Source: Celoporthe dispersa (Eukaryota; Ascomycota; Sordariomycetes; Diaporthales; Cryphonectriaceae). From it: a DNA stretch of 64,000 nt. The stretch is from NCBI GenBank assembly GCA_016584495.1, contig WAID01000007.1, positions 620,001-684,000 on the forward strand. The letters are read 5' to 3'. The position numbers and the translations under genes were made by a program. Position 1 is the first letter of the stretch. Every line of letters begins with the position of its first letter. The notes below the pieces were generated by a model. That model worked only from the letters and a program-made list of their open reading frames with translations, had not been told where the DNA came from and did no database searches. This document shows positions 31,706 through 42,621 of this stretch, piece by piece.

Positions 31706-33778
31706 CTAGCATATACATAGCTTAGCATTTCCTACCCAATCCGGGGATATTGGCCTGTCTCCAGGCTCCAGACCTGAGATCTCCATGGTTGTAATCAAGC
31801 GCCTCGAATATGCACAGTAAATTGTACCGTCCGTCTTGCTCGCTCCGATGAACCGCGCAGCTACTGCAGCCAGGGATTGGCCCCGGGACAATTGGTGGCC
31901 GGCTGGCATGATGAGCATGTCGCAGCGATAATAATTTACCCTATCCGAGTCCTGATAGTGCGGGTCCGTAACTTGTAGGCTGACCCCATGCTCTTGGTGT
32001 GCAATCTCCCACCATTTGCCAGGCTCAAATAGTAAGGTTTGGGTGGGAAGTAGGTGTGTGTGGTATGTGCCACGCAGGCCCCCGGGTGTGACCTCCGCCT
32101 TGTTCTCGGTAGGCGTCAAGTTCAGCCCGCCGAAACTGCTCATGAGCGTCTTGGGTGCCCACCGGAACCCCATTGTTGTAGACTTCTCGCCGGTCAGGAA
32201 GAGAATGTTCAGGGGCACGTTCTTGAGCAGGAGCAGGAGCTTCTGGATCCTCTCTTCGGGTTGTGTGTCAAGCAGCGCCTTCGTGTCGACACCCAACAGG
32301 CTTGCGATGGCCAATGTTTCGTCGGCCATCCTGCTGGTGGTCCTCCACCGCAGCGCATGAGAGACGTCCCCGAGTGTAAACTCGCCAGCGCCGCTCTTTT
32401 TGGTTAAGCGATGAATGGCGCTGGTAATGGAACTAAGAAGCGGGTTCTGGTGTAGTTGGACCATATTCGGCATCAACTGGTGAATCGAGAGTGAAGAGTC
32501 CATGAACCTGAACACCAGCTCCGCTGCGAGTACCCCCTCTTGAAGCGTCCACAAGCGTCTCATCCAGCCGGATACCAAAACACGCAGCAGCTTCTGCTCT
32601 GGACAGACTCCTGATGGGCACGCCTGTATGCTTGCGTCAAGAACCAGCACCTTCGCAGCCTTTCGATACGTGAGGGCCATCATTTGGATTGCTTTCTTTC
32701 TCGATGAATCGTCACTAGGCACACACAACGAGTCTATCCAGAAGTACCCGCCAGGCACAAGGTCAGCAGCCAGAGCAGATAGCCTGCTGACTTGGCACCC
32801 GGGCAGACCTTCCTCTGTTGTGCTGCCCAGGCCGTCGGCCCAGACATGGGAGAAGGCGACGTAGTCCACCTCATCAGCGGGCTGGAGGCTCAGAGAGGAA
32901 GGCTGGTTTGGACAGGATCGATCCACGCTGAGAACAGGCACCCGACCCTTGAAGATCATGTCGATGACTCCGGAGCAGAGCGGACGCACGAACGCACAGT
33001 TACACCCAGTATCGACATGCTTTGCCACATATGCACCGCGGTCGACTATGCTGGCCGTGCAACGCAAGGGCGAACAGGATGTGTGATCTCCTGAGGCGAC
33101 AGCCTTTTGGCTGATGGCGTAGGCCACCCCCGATACGGTAGCATCGTCCAGGAGGAAGCCGGTTGTAGATGGGCACCATCCGTTGGTCCGTGCTAGGCCT
33201 TCGACTTGGGCCTTGAACAATAAAAGAATGAAATTCCAAGAACGGGGCCCAGGTCCGCGGACTCGGGTGGCACCCGCCCTCAGGCAGAGACAGTTCAGGG
33301 CCACGGTGACAGCTTCGCAAGTGATGCAGATGAAGTACAAGGTTGGTGGAGCAGACTCGGGCCACCCAGACGATGCCACGCGAAAACTGCGGATCAGGCT
33401 GTGGAGACTGGCCATTGCCTTGTCGAGGGCGCCCTCTATAATCTCTGCGTGCCTGCTCAATGCCTGTCTGTCAAATCTGGCAGACAGGCTGTCGCAGTGC
33501 TGCAGAACGATTGACATCTTTTTGGGGCAAAGAACCTGGACCACCTTGCCATCAACGTTGATGTCGAGCAGTAATTCGGCTTCCCGCACGCTTCTCAGGA
33601 CCACAGATTCAAGTAAGCCCAGCGTAAGCCAGGACTGATACGAGGCCAGAGTATCATGCCTCGATGCTGCGCCGTCATCTCCGGCCCCGCGAACGGAGAA
33701 GTAGTCGTTGAAACGAGTCAAAGCAAACCCATCATGGTTATACCCGAGCCAGCGCGGTTGGTCAAAAATGGAAGCCAT
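31706..33778 (-). CDS. HET-domain protein with a long N-terminal extension
   Basis: Single exon, 690 residues, starting MASIFDQPRWLGY, the first ATG of the frame. The HET core lies in the middle: VDYVAFSHVWADGLG, then GGYFWIDSLCVPSDDSSRKK and a WTLQEGVLA segment. HET domains trigger cell death after non-self recognition in Neurospora and Podospora. The first ~300 residues are not recognisable as NACHT or other known partner domains; they contain a Cys/His-containing stretch (HVDTGCNCAFVRPLC) just before the HET core. The remaining C-terminal part is also unassigned. No frame lesion. The tail-to-head neighbour is a second HET gene about 1 kb upstream. Confidence 0.88.
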   Translation of the reverse strand: MASIFDQPRWLGYNHDGFALTRFNDYFSVRGAGDDGAASRHDTLASYQSWLTLGLLESVVLRSVREAELLLDINVDGKVVQVLCPKKMSIVLQHCDSLSARFDRQALSRHAEIIEGALDKAMASLHSLIRSFRVASSGWPESAPPTLYFICITCEAVTVALNCLCLRAGATRVRGPGPRSWNFILLLFKAQVEGLARTNGWCPSTTGFLLDDATVSGVAYAISQKAVASGDHTSCSPLRCTASIVDRGAYVAKHVDTGCNCAFVRPLCSGVIDMIFKGRVPVLSVDRSCPNQPSSLSLQPADEVDYVAFSHVWADGLGSTTEEGLPGCQVSRLSALAADLVPGGYFWIDSLCVPSDDSSRKKAIQMMALTYRKAAKVLVLDASIQACPSGVCPEQKLLRVLVSGWMRRLWTLQEGVLAAELVFRFMDSSLSIHQLMPNMVQLHQNPLLSSITSAIHRLTKKSGAGEFTLGDVSHALRWRTTSRMADETLAIASLLGVDTKALLDTQPEERIQKLLLLLKNVPLNILFLTGEKSTTMGFRWAPKTLMSSFGGLNLTPTENKAEVTPGGLRGTYHTHLLPTQTLLFEPGKWWEIAHQEHGVSLQVTDPHYQDSDRVNYYRCDMLIMPAGHQLSRGQSLAAVAARFIGASKTDGTIYCAYSRRLITTMEISGLEPGDRPISPDWVGNAKLCIC

Positions 33779-34730
33779 TTTTCCATGAAAGCAGACCTTT
33801 CCTGAATTCAAGGATAAGAAAATTTTGTAAGAAGAAAAAAAAAAAAAAGGAAGTATATTGTGTGAGCTGCGTGGTTCTTCTTTCTTGGCTTCTTCAAGGT
33901 CCTATAGGCCAATTGCCGTGTCTTTTCATTATTGCAGACGCTCGTGTTGCGAGCAGCGAGGGACTGGTCATCGCCTCATAATCAGCTTGGCCTAGAATAA
34001 TCGCGCTTTACACGTGGACGATCGAGAACCTATGGATCAATTGATAGACTACAGCAGCATTTCGCAACAACAAACTTTCCAAAATACGTTGCTATCTACA
34101 CCACCTCAGACATCAGTGTACGTCCCATGCATCACGGTGTCCTCAACCATTTCTTTCCTTTTCGCTCCACTAGCTGATTCTATGAGAATAGTTATTAGTC
34201 ACCACAATTATCCATCAATCATCAAGTTCAATACTGTCGCCCTTGGAACATAGTCCAAAGGCAGGCTCCACCCCTAGAAACGCGAGAACTGGCTTTATTC
34301 CTTTCACGAACATATATAGGTGACTATTGTAGCAGTTCCGTCTGGCTCCACTTTTGGTTGCTCTGGGCTAAAACCTCTCTCATATGCAGCCACGACTCGG
34401 GCTCTCGAAGGTCCTCGTCAGAGTTCGAATCCCTGTGTTGCAGAGCATGGTATCTATCATGAAGAATTTGTATGGCTCTGTAGTAGCAGATGACCAGGTG
34501 GCTGAAGTACCTGTGGGGGGTACATAAAGAGAGCGAGCACACCTTCTAAGCTGACATTTAATAATGAACGCTGAAGTACGTCTGAGTCCTAGAGGTTGTC
34601 CATGAACGAGGGAGCGGACTTCCAGTGATCGATGATTTGATATCATCCGCGGTGCAGAGCACTTGCTGTTAACGATTCAAACAAGTACAGAGAATGTGAA
34701 TGACATATATTGGATGATGGGTGAAGGAGA
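33779..34730. other. Intergenic between two HET genes
   Basis: Promoter of the first HET gene (with an A-rich run at 33834-33848) and 3' flank of the second. A short GTTCGAATCC-like string near 34423 was examined as a tRNA and rejected. Confidence 0.55.
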
Positions 34731-36807
34731 TTAGACCACCCTGACAACCTGATATTCTGCTGCATCGAAAAGCTTCGCAGCTTCCTTCGATTCGGTCGTC
34801 ATCAAGCCCAAACGACCAAATGATTCAGGGTCCGTCCTAGACGGGCCCAAAGCCATAGCGTAATGTCTGCGAACCCTCGGCTCGACATACTCGAATCCCA
34901 TGTAAAGACAGCTTGCCATTGTCGAGAGCTCTGAAAAGGAAGATCCCGCAGAAGCACGGAACAGTTTCCCATTGAAGTCTTCGAGGAGAGTGTCGGGGTA
35001 AAATTCCCAACCATCAAGGCGGATCCCGTAGTAATGATCATCCGAAGAGGATATTACAACGCGCATTCCAGCAACTTTTCCTCTCATGACAATATAGCCA
35101 GAGGATACCCTTCCGAGAGGGTTTAAGCCCGAGACCTCACAGCCAATGTCCAACACCTTGACGCTGGCTTCGAATGTGCCGAAGCCCCTCAGGGTGGGAG
35201 TTATTCTACAGTCGATGGAAGCCCATGACCATGATGGAGCCACGTACTCCCCGCTCATAGTATTACAGGAGCGATCGTCAATTGGAGGGTACCTCGACCA
35301 GAGCAAGGCCTCCGGGAGTTGATTCTCCCATAACCCCGCAAAGTAACGACCCTGTATTACCGTATGGTATTGGGCTGCTATACCACTGAGCGCAGGCAGT
35401 TTGTCAATTGCGAATGACAGACGACGATCCGAGTATGACATCAAGACGAAAACCCAGACCACCCAGTAGGTGGCCTTTGGCACTCTTGACATTGTATCGA
35501 AATCTAGCGCTGCGTGCCGAGCATGTCGAAAGAATGCCACGAAGCTGCTGACGGGAATTTTGTTCTCGAGACCATCATCGTTTTCCACCGAATTGCCCCG
35601 GTCACATCCCCATACCAGTCCCTGAGGGGTAAAATGAATCGTCCGCCTAGAAAGTGCGACCTCCTGATAAGTCCAGGCACGAGTGAAAGTGGCCCCCAAT
35701 TCTGTTGACTTTTCCATTATCGGTACACGCCTGGCTGTAACTTTGTGCGGAGCCTCGGTCCCGCTACCGAGATCGAAGGAGACTGGTACCCAAGGCGCAC
35801 CTCTGGGTTTCAGAAGGGAGACATCCGGGCTGGGGGAAGATGCTGCGGATATGGTTAACGATGACGAGCCATAGTACTGCGCCATCTTTTGAGACTCCAG
35901 TTCCCAATCCTCCTTGCTGTCTTGGATAATGCAGAGACTGTCGATCCATATATATTCGATGCCTACCATCCGCACCAGTCGAATAGCGTCCAGGAATAGG
36001 ATGGGAAGATGGCTCTCAGGGATTTGGTGAACCATATCTGAAAGGTTCTCCTTTGTCAACTCCAATGAGCGTGATTTGCCCCAGCAATAGGATAATGTAG
36101 CATAGCGACTGCGTTCGGTAGGATCATCTATAAGTTTGATCGGGGAATCTGTCTTGCCAATGCTGAGGATTCTCTTTGGCATGACGGCTTCGTCTTCTTC
36201 GTCGGCGCATGAGTCCCCTTGATGCTTCCTGGTACACAATCTGAGGTGCTTCCGGATGAAATTCGCAGCACCCTCCATACTGACCTCCTTCTCGAAAGGA
36301 GGGAGCACTTTCAGTGAAGGCAAGCTGACAGGAGGCTGTGGCGGTCGTGAGCAAGCAGCCATTTAAGCAACCATGCACCGGGCAAGAACTGCTGCTAGGT
36401 ATCAGGCTTACCTCTGTTTCTGTATATATAATGTACTCCAAAGTCTTAGAATTGGCGGTCCAGTATCCTTCAGCCGAAAACGAGGTAAAGATAAGGAGCG
36501 GTTGAGTCGCAGATATGTCAACTCTCAGTCTCCCGATTTTGTGGTGCATATGAGCCTGGCCCATATCTTGCCACCCCTGGTCCACAAAATAGCTGCACGT
36601 CGATTTCAGCAGGCGGCAGAATTCGCACTCTGGACTGAGGTCGTCAAACTTGATATTGATTTCGACATCTCTAGTGGCAGCCAGGTTGCTGCATATCCCG
36701 CACTTTCGAGGAGACCACGTCAGGCCCAAGCCTTGAATCCATGAACGAACCAGCGCGGCGACCGAAGGGCGTGATGGGCGACGCTCGATTGATTTGGCGT
36801 CTGCCAT
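34731..36807 (-). CDS. HET-domain heterokaryon-incompatibility-type protein
   Basis: Exons 36412-36807 and 34731-36335; 76 bp intron GTAAGC..CCACAG, phase 0, joining TETE to PPVSLPSL, giving 666 residues. Classical HET architecture. The N-terminus has paired cysteines (CGICSNLAATRDVE, CEFCRLLKSTC), as in many proteins of this class. The HET core follows: YATLSYCWGKSRSLELTKEN, EYIWIDSLCIIQDSKEDWEL, YYGSSSLTISAASSPSPDVS and RAWTYQEVALSRRTIHF. The C-terminal half has the usual PSWSWASIDCRI segment. Known HET proteins cause cell death on allorecognition; partner specificity cannot be read from sequence. Intact in this window. Confidence 0.93.
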
Positions 36808-37643
36808 CGTAGATTGCGATCTCGAGGGTGTCGTGGACGCAGCCCTGCGTGTATGTTGTGGTGTGGATGGATCGTGCAGAAACGGAGACCCAGGTGAGCA
36901 TGGGGAGGAGAGGAGGACGGAGCGACGGACGGATATCGACGAGCGGGTTGTGCGTCTAACTGAGTGTCAGTTATGAGTGCCAAGTCATTAATACCGCGCC
37001 TGGCAGCTGCCTGCAGCTCGGTCTCTGCCGTGGTGTTACACAAACAGGCACTGCCGCACTGGACGGACGCCATTGGCTGCTGCTACACAGCCTACCTGTC
37101 TTCTACGGCGCGTGGACGCGTTGAGGCTATGCCGCCCCCCCGGGGGGGAGAGGGGGGTTCTAGAGCGAATTGACACTTGCCAGGTGTCATATTTCTACTT
37201 CATGTGTAGTAAGTATCTTAACGTTACAGGGTAGAGAGCACTAAGAGCACATCCTAGACGCAGTCTAGACGAAAAAATAATTGTGCCCAGCGAGGGGCGG
37301 TAAGGTGGCCGGCTATCGAGAGGAGTTGGGGGCCAAGAGGAGAGAGACTGTGGCAAGAACCATATTCACTCGAGAGTGCTCTCTCTCCTAAGAATCTTCT
37401 CTGAAGATGATCCTTCTTCATAATCAAGTCTCTTGATATAACGTGGTAGCTTCTCATCAGCAAAAGCGGGTTACCCTCTTTTCAGATAGGAACATGGACA
37501 ATGTTTGATATCCAACACCACATCATAGGCAAACACACACACAAGTCACAGAAAATAAAACGTACTCCGGTCCCATTTTTTTGTCTATTGTCTGCTCCCC
37601 ACCCGCCAGCTCCGACGCACACGAGTCTCAACTCCATGTCTTC
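36808..37643. other. Intergenic, nothing coding seen
   Basis: Upstream region of the HET gene and 3' flank of the eIF3d gene, including G- and C-homopolymers near 37134-37156. Confidence 0.6.
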
Positions 37644-39576
37644 TTACTCATCCTCCTCCTCAACCGCCTCAACCTGGGCCTCATCTTCCTCCTCATCCAG
37701 GCTGCCAGCGGGCACCTCGTACAAGCGCAGGATGCTCTTGTTGGGGTCCTTGACGAGGACGTACTTGGCGTCGGCGGCGCCCTCGGCCTTGAGGATAAAG
37801 TCGCAGATGGTGCGCACGATACCCCAGCCGTTGGAGAGGGAGAGGTTCATCTGGTTAGCAAAGTCCCGGGGCTTCCAGCCTATAACGCCCAGAATGACGT
37901 GCTTGTCGTTGACCTTGGGGTTGGCTCGGGAGACGAAACTAGGCAAGGGTCAGTCAGTCGTGTGCATGCGGTGGAGAGAGCCGTCAAGGAAAAAAAAAAA
38001 AATGTCAGTGTGGAGAGAAAGGGACACCAAGACTCACCCAATCTTCATGGCATCCGCCCTGGCCAAGATGCTCTGCACGGTCCACCGCGCGAGCTTGCAC
38101 GAGTTGTTCTTCATCTCGGTCGCGACGACCGCACCGCGCTGCGAGACCAGCTTGCTGCGCCAGTCCAGGGCGCCGCCGCTTCCCTGCGCCTTGTTGTCGA
38201 ACTCGTTGAGCGCGTGCACGGTGAGGAACTGGTCCTCGCCGTTGATGGCGTTCTTCTGTACGGCATCGAGCTCCGCACGGACCACCAGGTACACGGGGTC
38301 CTCGTCGTTGGTCGACAGGTCGAACTTGCGGTACTTGTACACCTTGGAGGCGGGCGGCTCCGTCTCGTGGGCGGCATCGTAGAAGGGGTTGCCGTGGGCC
38401 ATCTCGACCTTGTTGGACTGGTTCTCGAGCACCACCTGGTTGGCGAAGTTGTGGTTGATGTAGGTGGCCTCCTCGGCCAGCGCCGGGGGCTGGTTGATGC
38501 TCTCCTTGGAGCCCTCGGATGCCTCGAGCGGGGCGTCGTAGGCGTTCTCGTTGACCGTCACCATGTCCAGCGCGGCATTATCGCGCTTGTCGAGGAAGAC
38601 CTTGTTGCCCTGCTTGACGATGACAATGTCCCACGGGTAGACGGACCGCGGCGCGCACATGAGCATGGACAGCACGCTGTCGGTCGCGAAGATGGTCGCC
38701 TCGCCCTTGTCGGCCAGCTCCTGGATGACAGGGTCTGACGAGGTGGTGACGTTGTAGGCGGCGCGGTCGAGCAGGTTGAGCTTCTTCTCGGCGGTCTTGA
38801 CGGGCTGCTTGTCGTAGGTGCGGTCGTAGTAGTAGACGAAGCCGTAGCTGTCGACGTCCTCGCCCTCGTCGGCGTCGAGGTTCAGCTTGCTCAGGCGGTT
38901 GAAGTCGATCTCCTCCAGTAGCTTCCAGTCGGGACGGATGTTGATGGACGCATCGCGGTTCCGCTGAGGCTTGTCATAGTCCTTCCACCCAAAGCGGCGG
39001 CCACCACGACCACCGCCCTGGTTGTTGCGCCCGCCGCGCCCACCGTCGTAACCACCCCGTCCCGTGCGGCTCTGCTGTTGCCGTCCTCCGCCGCGCCCGT
39101 CCTGGCGAGCACCACCCGCTGGCCGCGGGTACCGCGCGTGAAGACGGCGCCGCGGCCGAAACGAGTCTTGGGGGCGTCGCGGGTGTTGGAGACGACAGAG
39201 AAGGACGCTTCGTCCTGCTCGACGGCGGGGGCGGCAAAAATGGAGGCAGAGTTGAAGCCGTAGGTCTGTTGGTCTGTGGACGACGGGTTCAGGTCAGCAT
39301 GAAGAAAGGTTTCCTTGCCCAAGGAGAGCTGCGTCGCAGCATGGCCGACGGTGAGAGCAGCGCACCTCGATAATTCCTGTTGTACTGGTTCCGTCCACCC
39401 CGCCCATCGCGCCCATCCTTTCCGTCGGCAGTCCAGTCAGCCATACGGCCCAGCTTGTCACCCTTGGAGAAAGGTGCGTACGGCACGCCGTCGAGGGTGG
39501 TCTCGGTGGTGACGGCAGGTCCCCATCCATCGCCGTCAGGCAGCGCCGAGATGACGTCGGCAATCGAGGAAGTCAT
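37644..39576 (-). CDS. eIF3d: Translation initiation factor eIF3 subunit d, with one frameshift
   Basis: Subunit of the eIF3 complex; in other eukaryotes it binds the mRNA cap in specialised initiation. Exons 39366-39576, 38038-39273 and 37644-37938; introns of 92 bp (GTGCGC..CACAG) and 99 bp (GTGAGT..CCTAG). About 580 residues, family-typical. Recognisable parts are the MTSSIADVISALPDGDGWGP start, TYGFNSASIF, the RGG-rich linker, RRFGWKDYDKPQR, the cap-binding-domain segment MLMCAPRSVYPWDIVIVKQG, GWKPRDFANQMNLSLSNGWG and an acidic C-terminus ending EAVEEEDE. At 39115-39117 (CCC on the + strand) the frame shifts by one: the RGG-rich linker continues in another frame to the conserved RRFGWKDYDK. 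One additional base in that run restores a 580-residue protein, so an assembly error is the simplest reading. Confidence 0.94.
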
Positions 39577-40393
39577 ATTTGCCTGTGTTTGTGGCCGCAA
39601 TAGAAAGGCCGTAGTTCGATTTTGGGCCAGGACGGACAGGCTGCGTTGGTTGTGATGGAGCCACAAAATAGGTCGAGTTACGGTGGCTTGTTCGGCTGTG
39701 ATTGTGTTCACAGTTGGTTTGGGAAATTCGAGCCAAAATCGAACTTTTGGTGGGGTTGGCGTCTGGTGGGGCTGAATGGGAAAGCTTGGACCACCTGCTG
39801 CGAAAGAGTAGGGTTAGGAGTCGACGAATGATCACAACCATTTTGCAGCCGAACCCAAACCTAAAAAGAAAAAAAAAAGGATAAAGCCAGAAAGAAACGT
39901 TGAAAAGTAACCAAAAGAAAGGAAATGAAAGAAAAAAGAACAAAAATTCAAACAAGCCTATGAAACGAACCAAGACTACTACGTTCACTCCTGCTGAGCA
40001 CACAAAGTATTTTCCTATCAGGTGGCAATTGCTCTCAAGGCCACAAAGTACTACAGCATGCTTAGTGACCTGTATTTGGGCAACACTTTTATGGTTGGAG
40101 GAGAAAAAAAAACTTAAATGACATTGTCCACATGTCCATTTTGATCATTAAAGTGTATTATGCAAACAGAAATCTGTGCAGTCATGTCTTCTATCATAAG
40201 CTGCGGGTATGAGGTGAGGAGAAAAAAAACAGTATGCTTTTTTCGTACACAGCAAGGTGTGAGCGTGCATCAAGAACAACCAAGCATCTCGACACTATCT
40301 ATCCAGTCAAGGGAAAAGTAATCAAAAGCAAAAAAGCACGACTGGCTTCTTCATACCCTTTCCCGATCAGATGGGCATCGCTCTTCGTATCAT
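39577..40393. other. Intergenic: eIF3d promoter and MFS 3' flank
   Basis: Contains a telobox-like motif (listed separately) and A-rich tracts near 39865-39955. No coding sequence supported. Confidence 0.6.
39809..39818. promoter_or_regulatory. Telobox-like motif upstream of eIF3d
   Basis: TAGGGTTAGG on the + strand (CCTAACCCTA on the gene strand), about 235 bp upstream of the eIF3d start codon. Telobox motifs are common in promoters of translation genes in fungi that use Tbf1-like regulation, so the location fits. Confidence 0.45.
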
Positions 40394-42547
40394 TTATGCA
40401 GCAGGCTTCTCCTCAGTCTTCTCATCAGGGCCGTTGCTGTCATCCGCGCTCTCCGCCCTCAGCTTGTCGCCGCCCAATACACCGCCCGAGGCTGTGTTAG
40501 AGCTCGTGCGCTGGAAGTAGTCGTGCGCCTCCTGGCTGAACTCGTTGTCCATGAGCGCGGGCTCACCCTTGACCTCCTTCTCACGCCTCTCTGCCTCCTG
40601 CACCTCCCAGTCCTTGCGCAGATCCGCAACCTTCTGCTGGAGATCCAGCTCCGGGTTGTAGTGCTTACCCACGCCGCGCATGCGCTCCCACAGGCTCAGA
40701 TGTTGAGGGTGCACCGCGATGCCGTGGTACTGGTCCTCCTTGCCAGCGAGGATATACTGCCACCGGCGCTCCTGCTCCTTGAGGTCGAGACCGGTCGTGT
40801 CGGGGAGCCAGAGGAAGGTGAGCAGCATGCCTGCCAGGCCGAACCAGGGCACGACGTAGAAGCGCATCTGGGTGTCGATGTAGTTGTAGAGGATGGCAGC
40901 AAGCAGAGCACCAGCCTTGCCAACACAGGCGGAGAAACCGTGAGCGGTGGCGCGGACCGGCGTCGGGAACACCTCACCAGCGACGAGGAAGGTGACAGCG
41001 TTGGGGCCGAACTGGTTGAAGAAGGACGACAGATAGTACATGGCCTGGAACGAGTGGATGCCGTCGGGAGAAGAGTAGTACTTGTACTTGAAGGCCGGGA
41101 TGACAAAGCACAGGAAGCACGCGAGGAAGCCAATCTGCTGCATGTTCTTGCGGCCATACAGCTTGTTGTCAATCAGGAACGATGCCAGGTAGTAGCCCGC
41201 CAGCGCCACGATGATGTTGTACAGGTTCCAGACCCAGGTGGTCATGATGGAGCTCGAGTTGTCGGTCACGACCTCGATGAAGGAGGACTGGAACAGCTTG
41301 TTGCCATAAAAGAAGACATCATTGCAGAACCAGGCGCCAGCAGTGGCGATGATGCGGCCGCCAAAGTACTTGAACGTCAGGCGCAGCGAGTTTATGTCGT
41401 AGCCCGTCACGTTGGACTTCTTCTTGGCGATCTGCAGCTGGCGGGAGGCATAAGGCATCTTGTAGGCACGATAGTATGCGAGCCACAGGGTGCCGACGGC
41501 GGGAATAGCGAATGACAGACGGAAGACAACCTGGGTGCTCTGGGTGCCGTATGGTGGGTTGCCGTCACCGTGGTGGAAGATGAGCAGCAGGATGATAAGC
41601 AGCGCCTGGTTGGCAAGCTGACCCCAGCCCTGCATCAGGAAGGCGGAGGTGACCTTGCGGCCACGGTGCAGGCGGTCCTCTCGGGTCGAGACCTTGCCGG
41701 CTCCGACCGCGTTCTCCATAGACGACGTGGCGGTCATAGGGTACTCACCGCCGACACCGAAGGAGTAGATGAACAGCGACCAGGCATAGCAGATGACCCA
41801 GCCCTCGAGGCTGGTGCCCCAAGATGCGGTCAGCATGATGAGACCGAGAACCATGATGAGGGCGTCCTGGATCAGACCCCATCGACGACCGACCCAATCA
41901 CCAATAAGCTGTAGCGGAGGAGGAGGGAGTGAAAAGTCAGCAAAGCGCCATTATTGCCTTCCGCGTTGTATCTTGTCCGCAATGGGGGTTCTGGCGGTAG
42001 TGGGTTCACTCACACCGACAGCGACCTGACCGCACATGATACCGACGATTTCCAGATATGTGACGGCATACACCCAGTTCATGTTGCACTCTCCATCGAC
42101 AGTCTTGCTGCCCCAGCAGTCCTTCCAGTTGTCCGTCTTGGCGAAATATGAGCTCAGGTTTCCGATAGAGAACAGGACGTAGCCCTCGAGACCGAGTCCA
42201 GCACCGGGCAGGACCGCATTGTGCCAGTACCACCTGATGGGGCTCAGGGGGTCCTTCTTGAACATGCGGCCGATCGTGGACAGCTCCTTCTTGGCCTCGA
42301 CGCTGTCGACCTTGTTGATGAAAGAGATGCGCGCCTTCCACGGCAGGTCGGCCCAGTAGACACCCTCGGCGGTATAGGAGTCATCTGGGTGGGTCAGGTA
42401 GCCGAAGATCTCACGTTCCTCCTGAGAAGTCAGGCCCTGGTGTGTTGGGAACTGATAGGTCTCGTCGCCGGTCGCCGGGCCGTGAGGCACGGGAATCTGG
42501 CCGACAGAGGGCGGGTGGTGCCGCTCGTGCTCGAGATACTGCGACAT
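40394..42547 (-). CDS. MFS transporter, phosphate/metabolite porter type
   Basis: Major facilitator superfamily membrane transporter, 682 residues, longer than a minimal MFS because of N- and C-terminal hydrophilic extensions. Exons 42014-42547 (start MSQYLEHERHH) and 40394-41908; 105 bp intron GTGTGAGT..CTACAG, joining GQVAVG to LIGDWVGRRWG, the loop 2-3 signature of MFS. Further evidence: the WSLFIYSFGVGGEYPMTATS segment (compare the G-[IV]-G-G-[DE]-Y-P motif of Pho84/Git1-type symporters), LANQALLIILLLIFHHGDG, FGPNAVTFLVAGEVFPTPVR (the PETxxR-like cytoplasmic signature after TM10) and WLPDTTGLDLKEQERRW. The substrate cannot be fixed; phosphate, glycerophosphodiesters or other metabolites are possible. 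A likely 5'-UTR intron precedes the start codon. Confidence 0.9.
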
Positions 42548-42552
42548 CTCTG

Positions 42553-42621
42553 CAATGGGTGTCAAGAGACGCTGGAGAGGATATTTGGGTATGTGTGTGT
42601 GTATGTGTGAAGGGCTTACTG
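42553..42621 (-). other. Probable 5'-UTR intron of the MFS gene
   Basis: On the gene strand, TTTCAGTAAGCCC supplies a donor and CCCATTGCAG an acceptor; the acceptor ends only a few bases before the MFS ATG. Length about 70 bp, as for the coding introns. Inferred from splice signals only; boundaries approximate by a few bases. Confidence 0.5.

Noticed and set aside
34380..34450. Possible tRNA gene (GTTCGAATCCC string near 34423)
   Set aside because: No matching A box at the right distance, and the flanking bases cannot form a seven-base acceptor stem at tRNA length.
37581..38738. 385-codon + strand open frame over eIF3d
   Set aside because: Antisense shadow of the eIF3d cap-binding exon; Val/Leu/Gly/His-rich composition typical of reverse-complement frames.
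40523..41515. 330-codon + strand open frame over the MFS gene
   Set aside because: Antisense of conserved transmembrane-coding sequence; no independent start or splice context.
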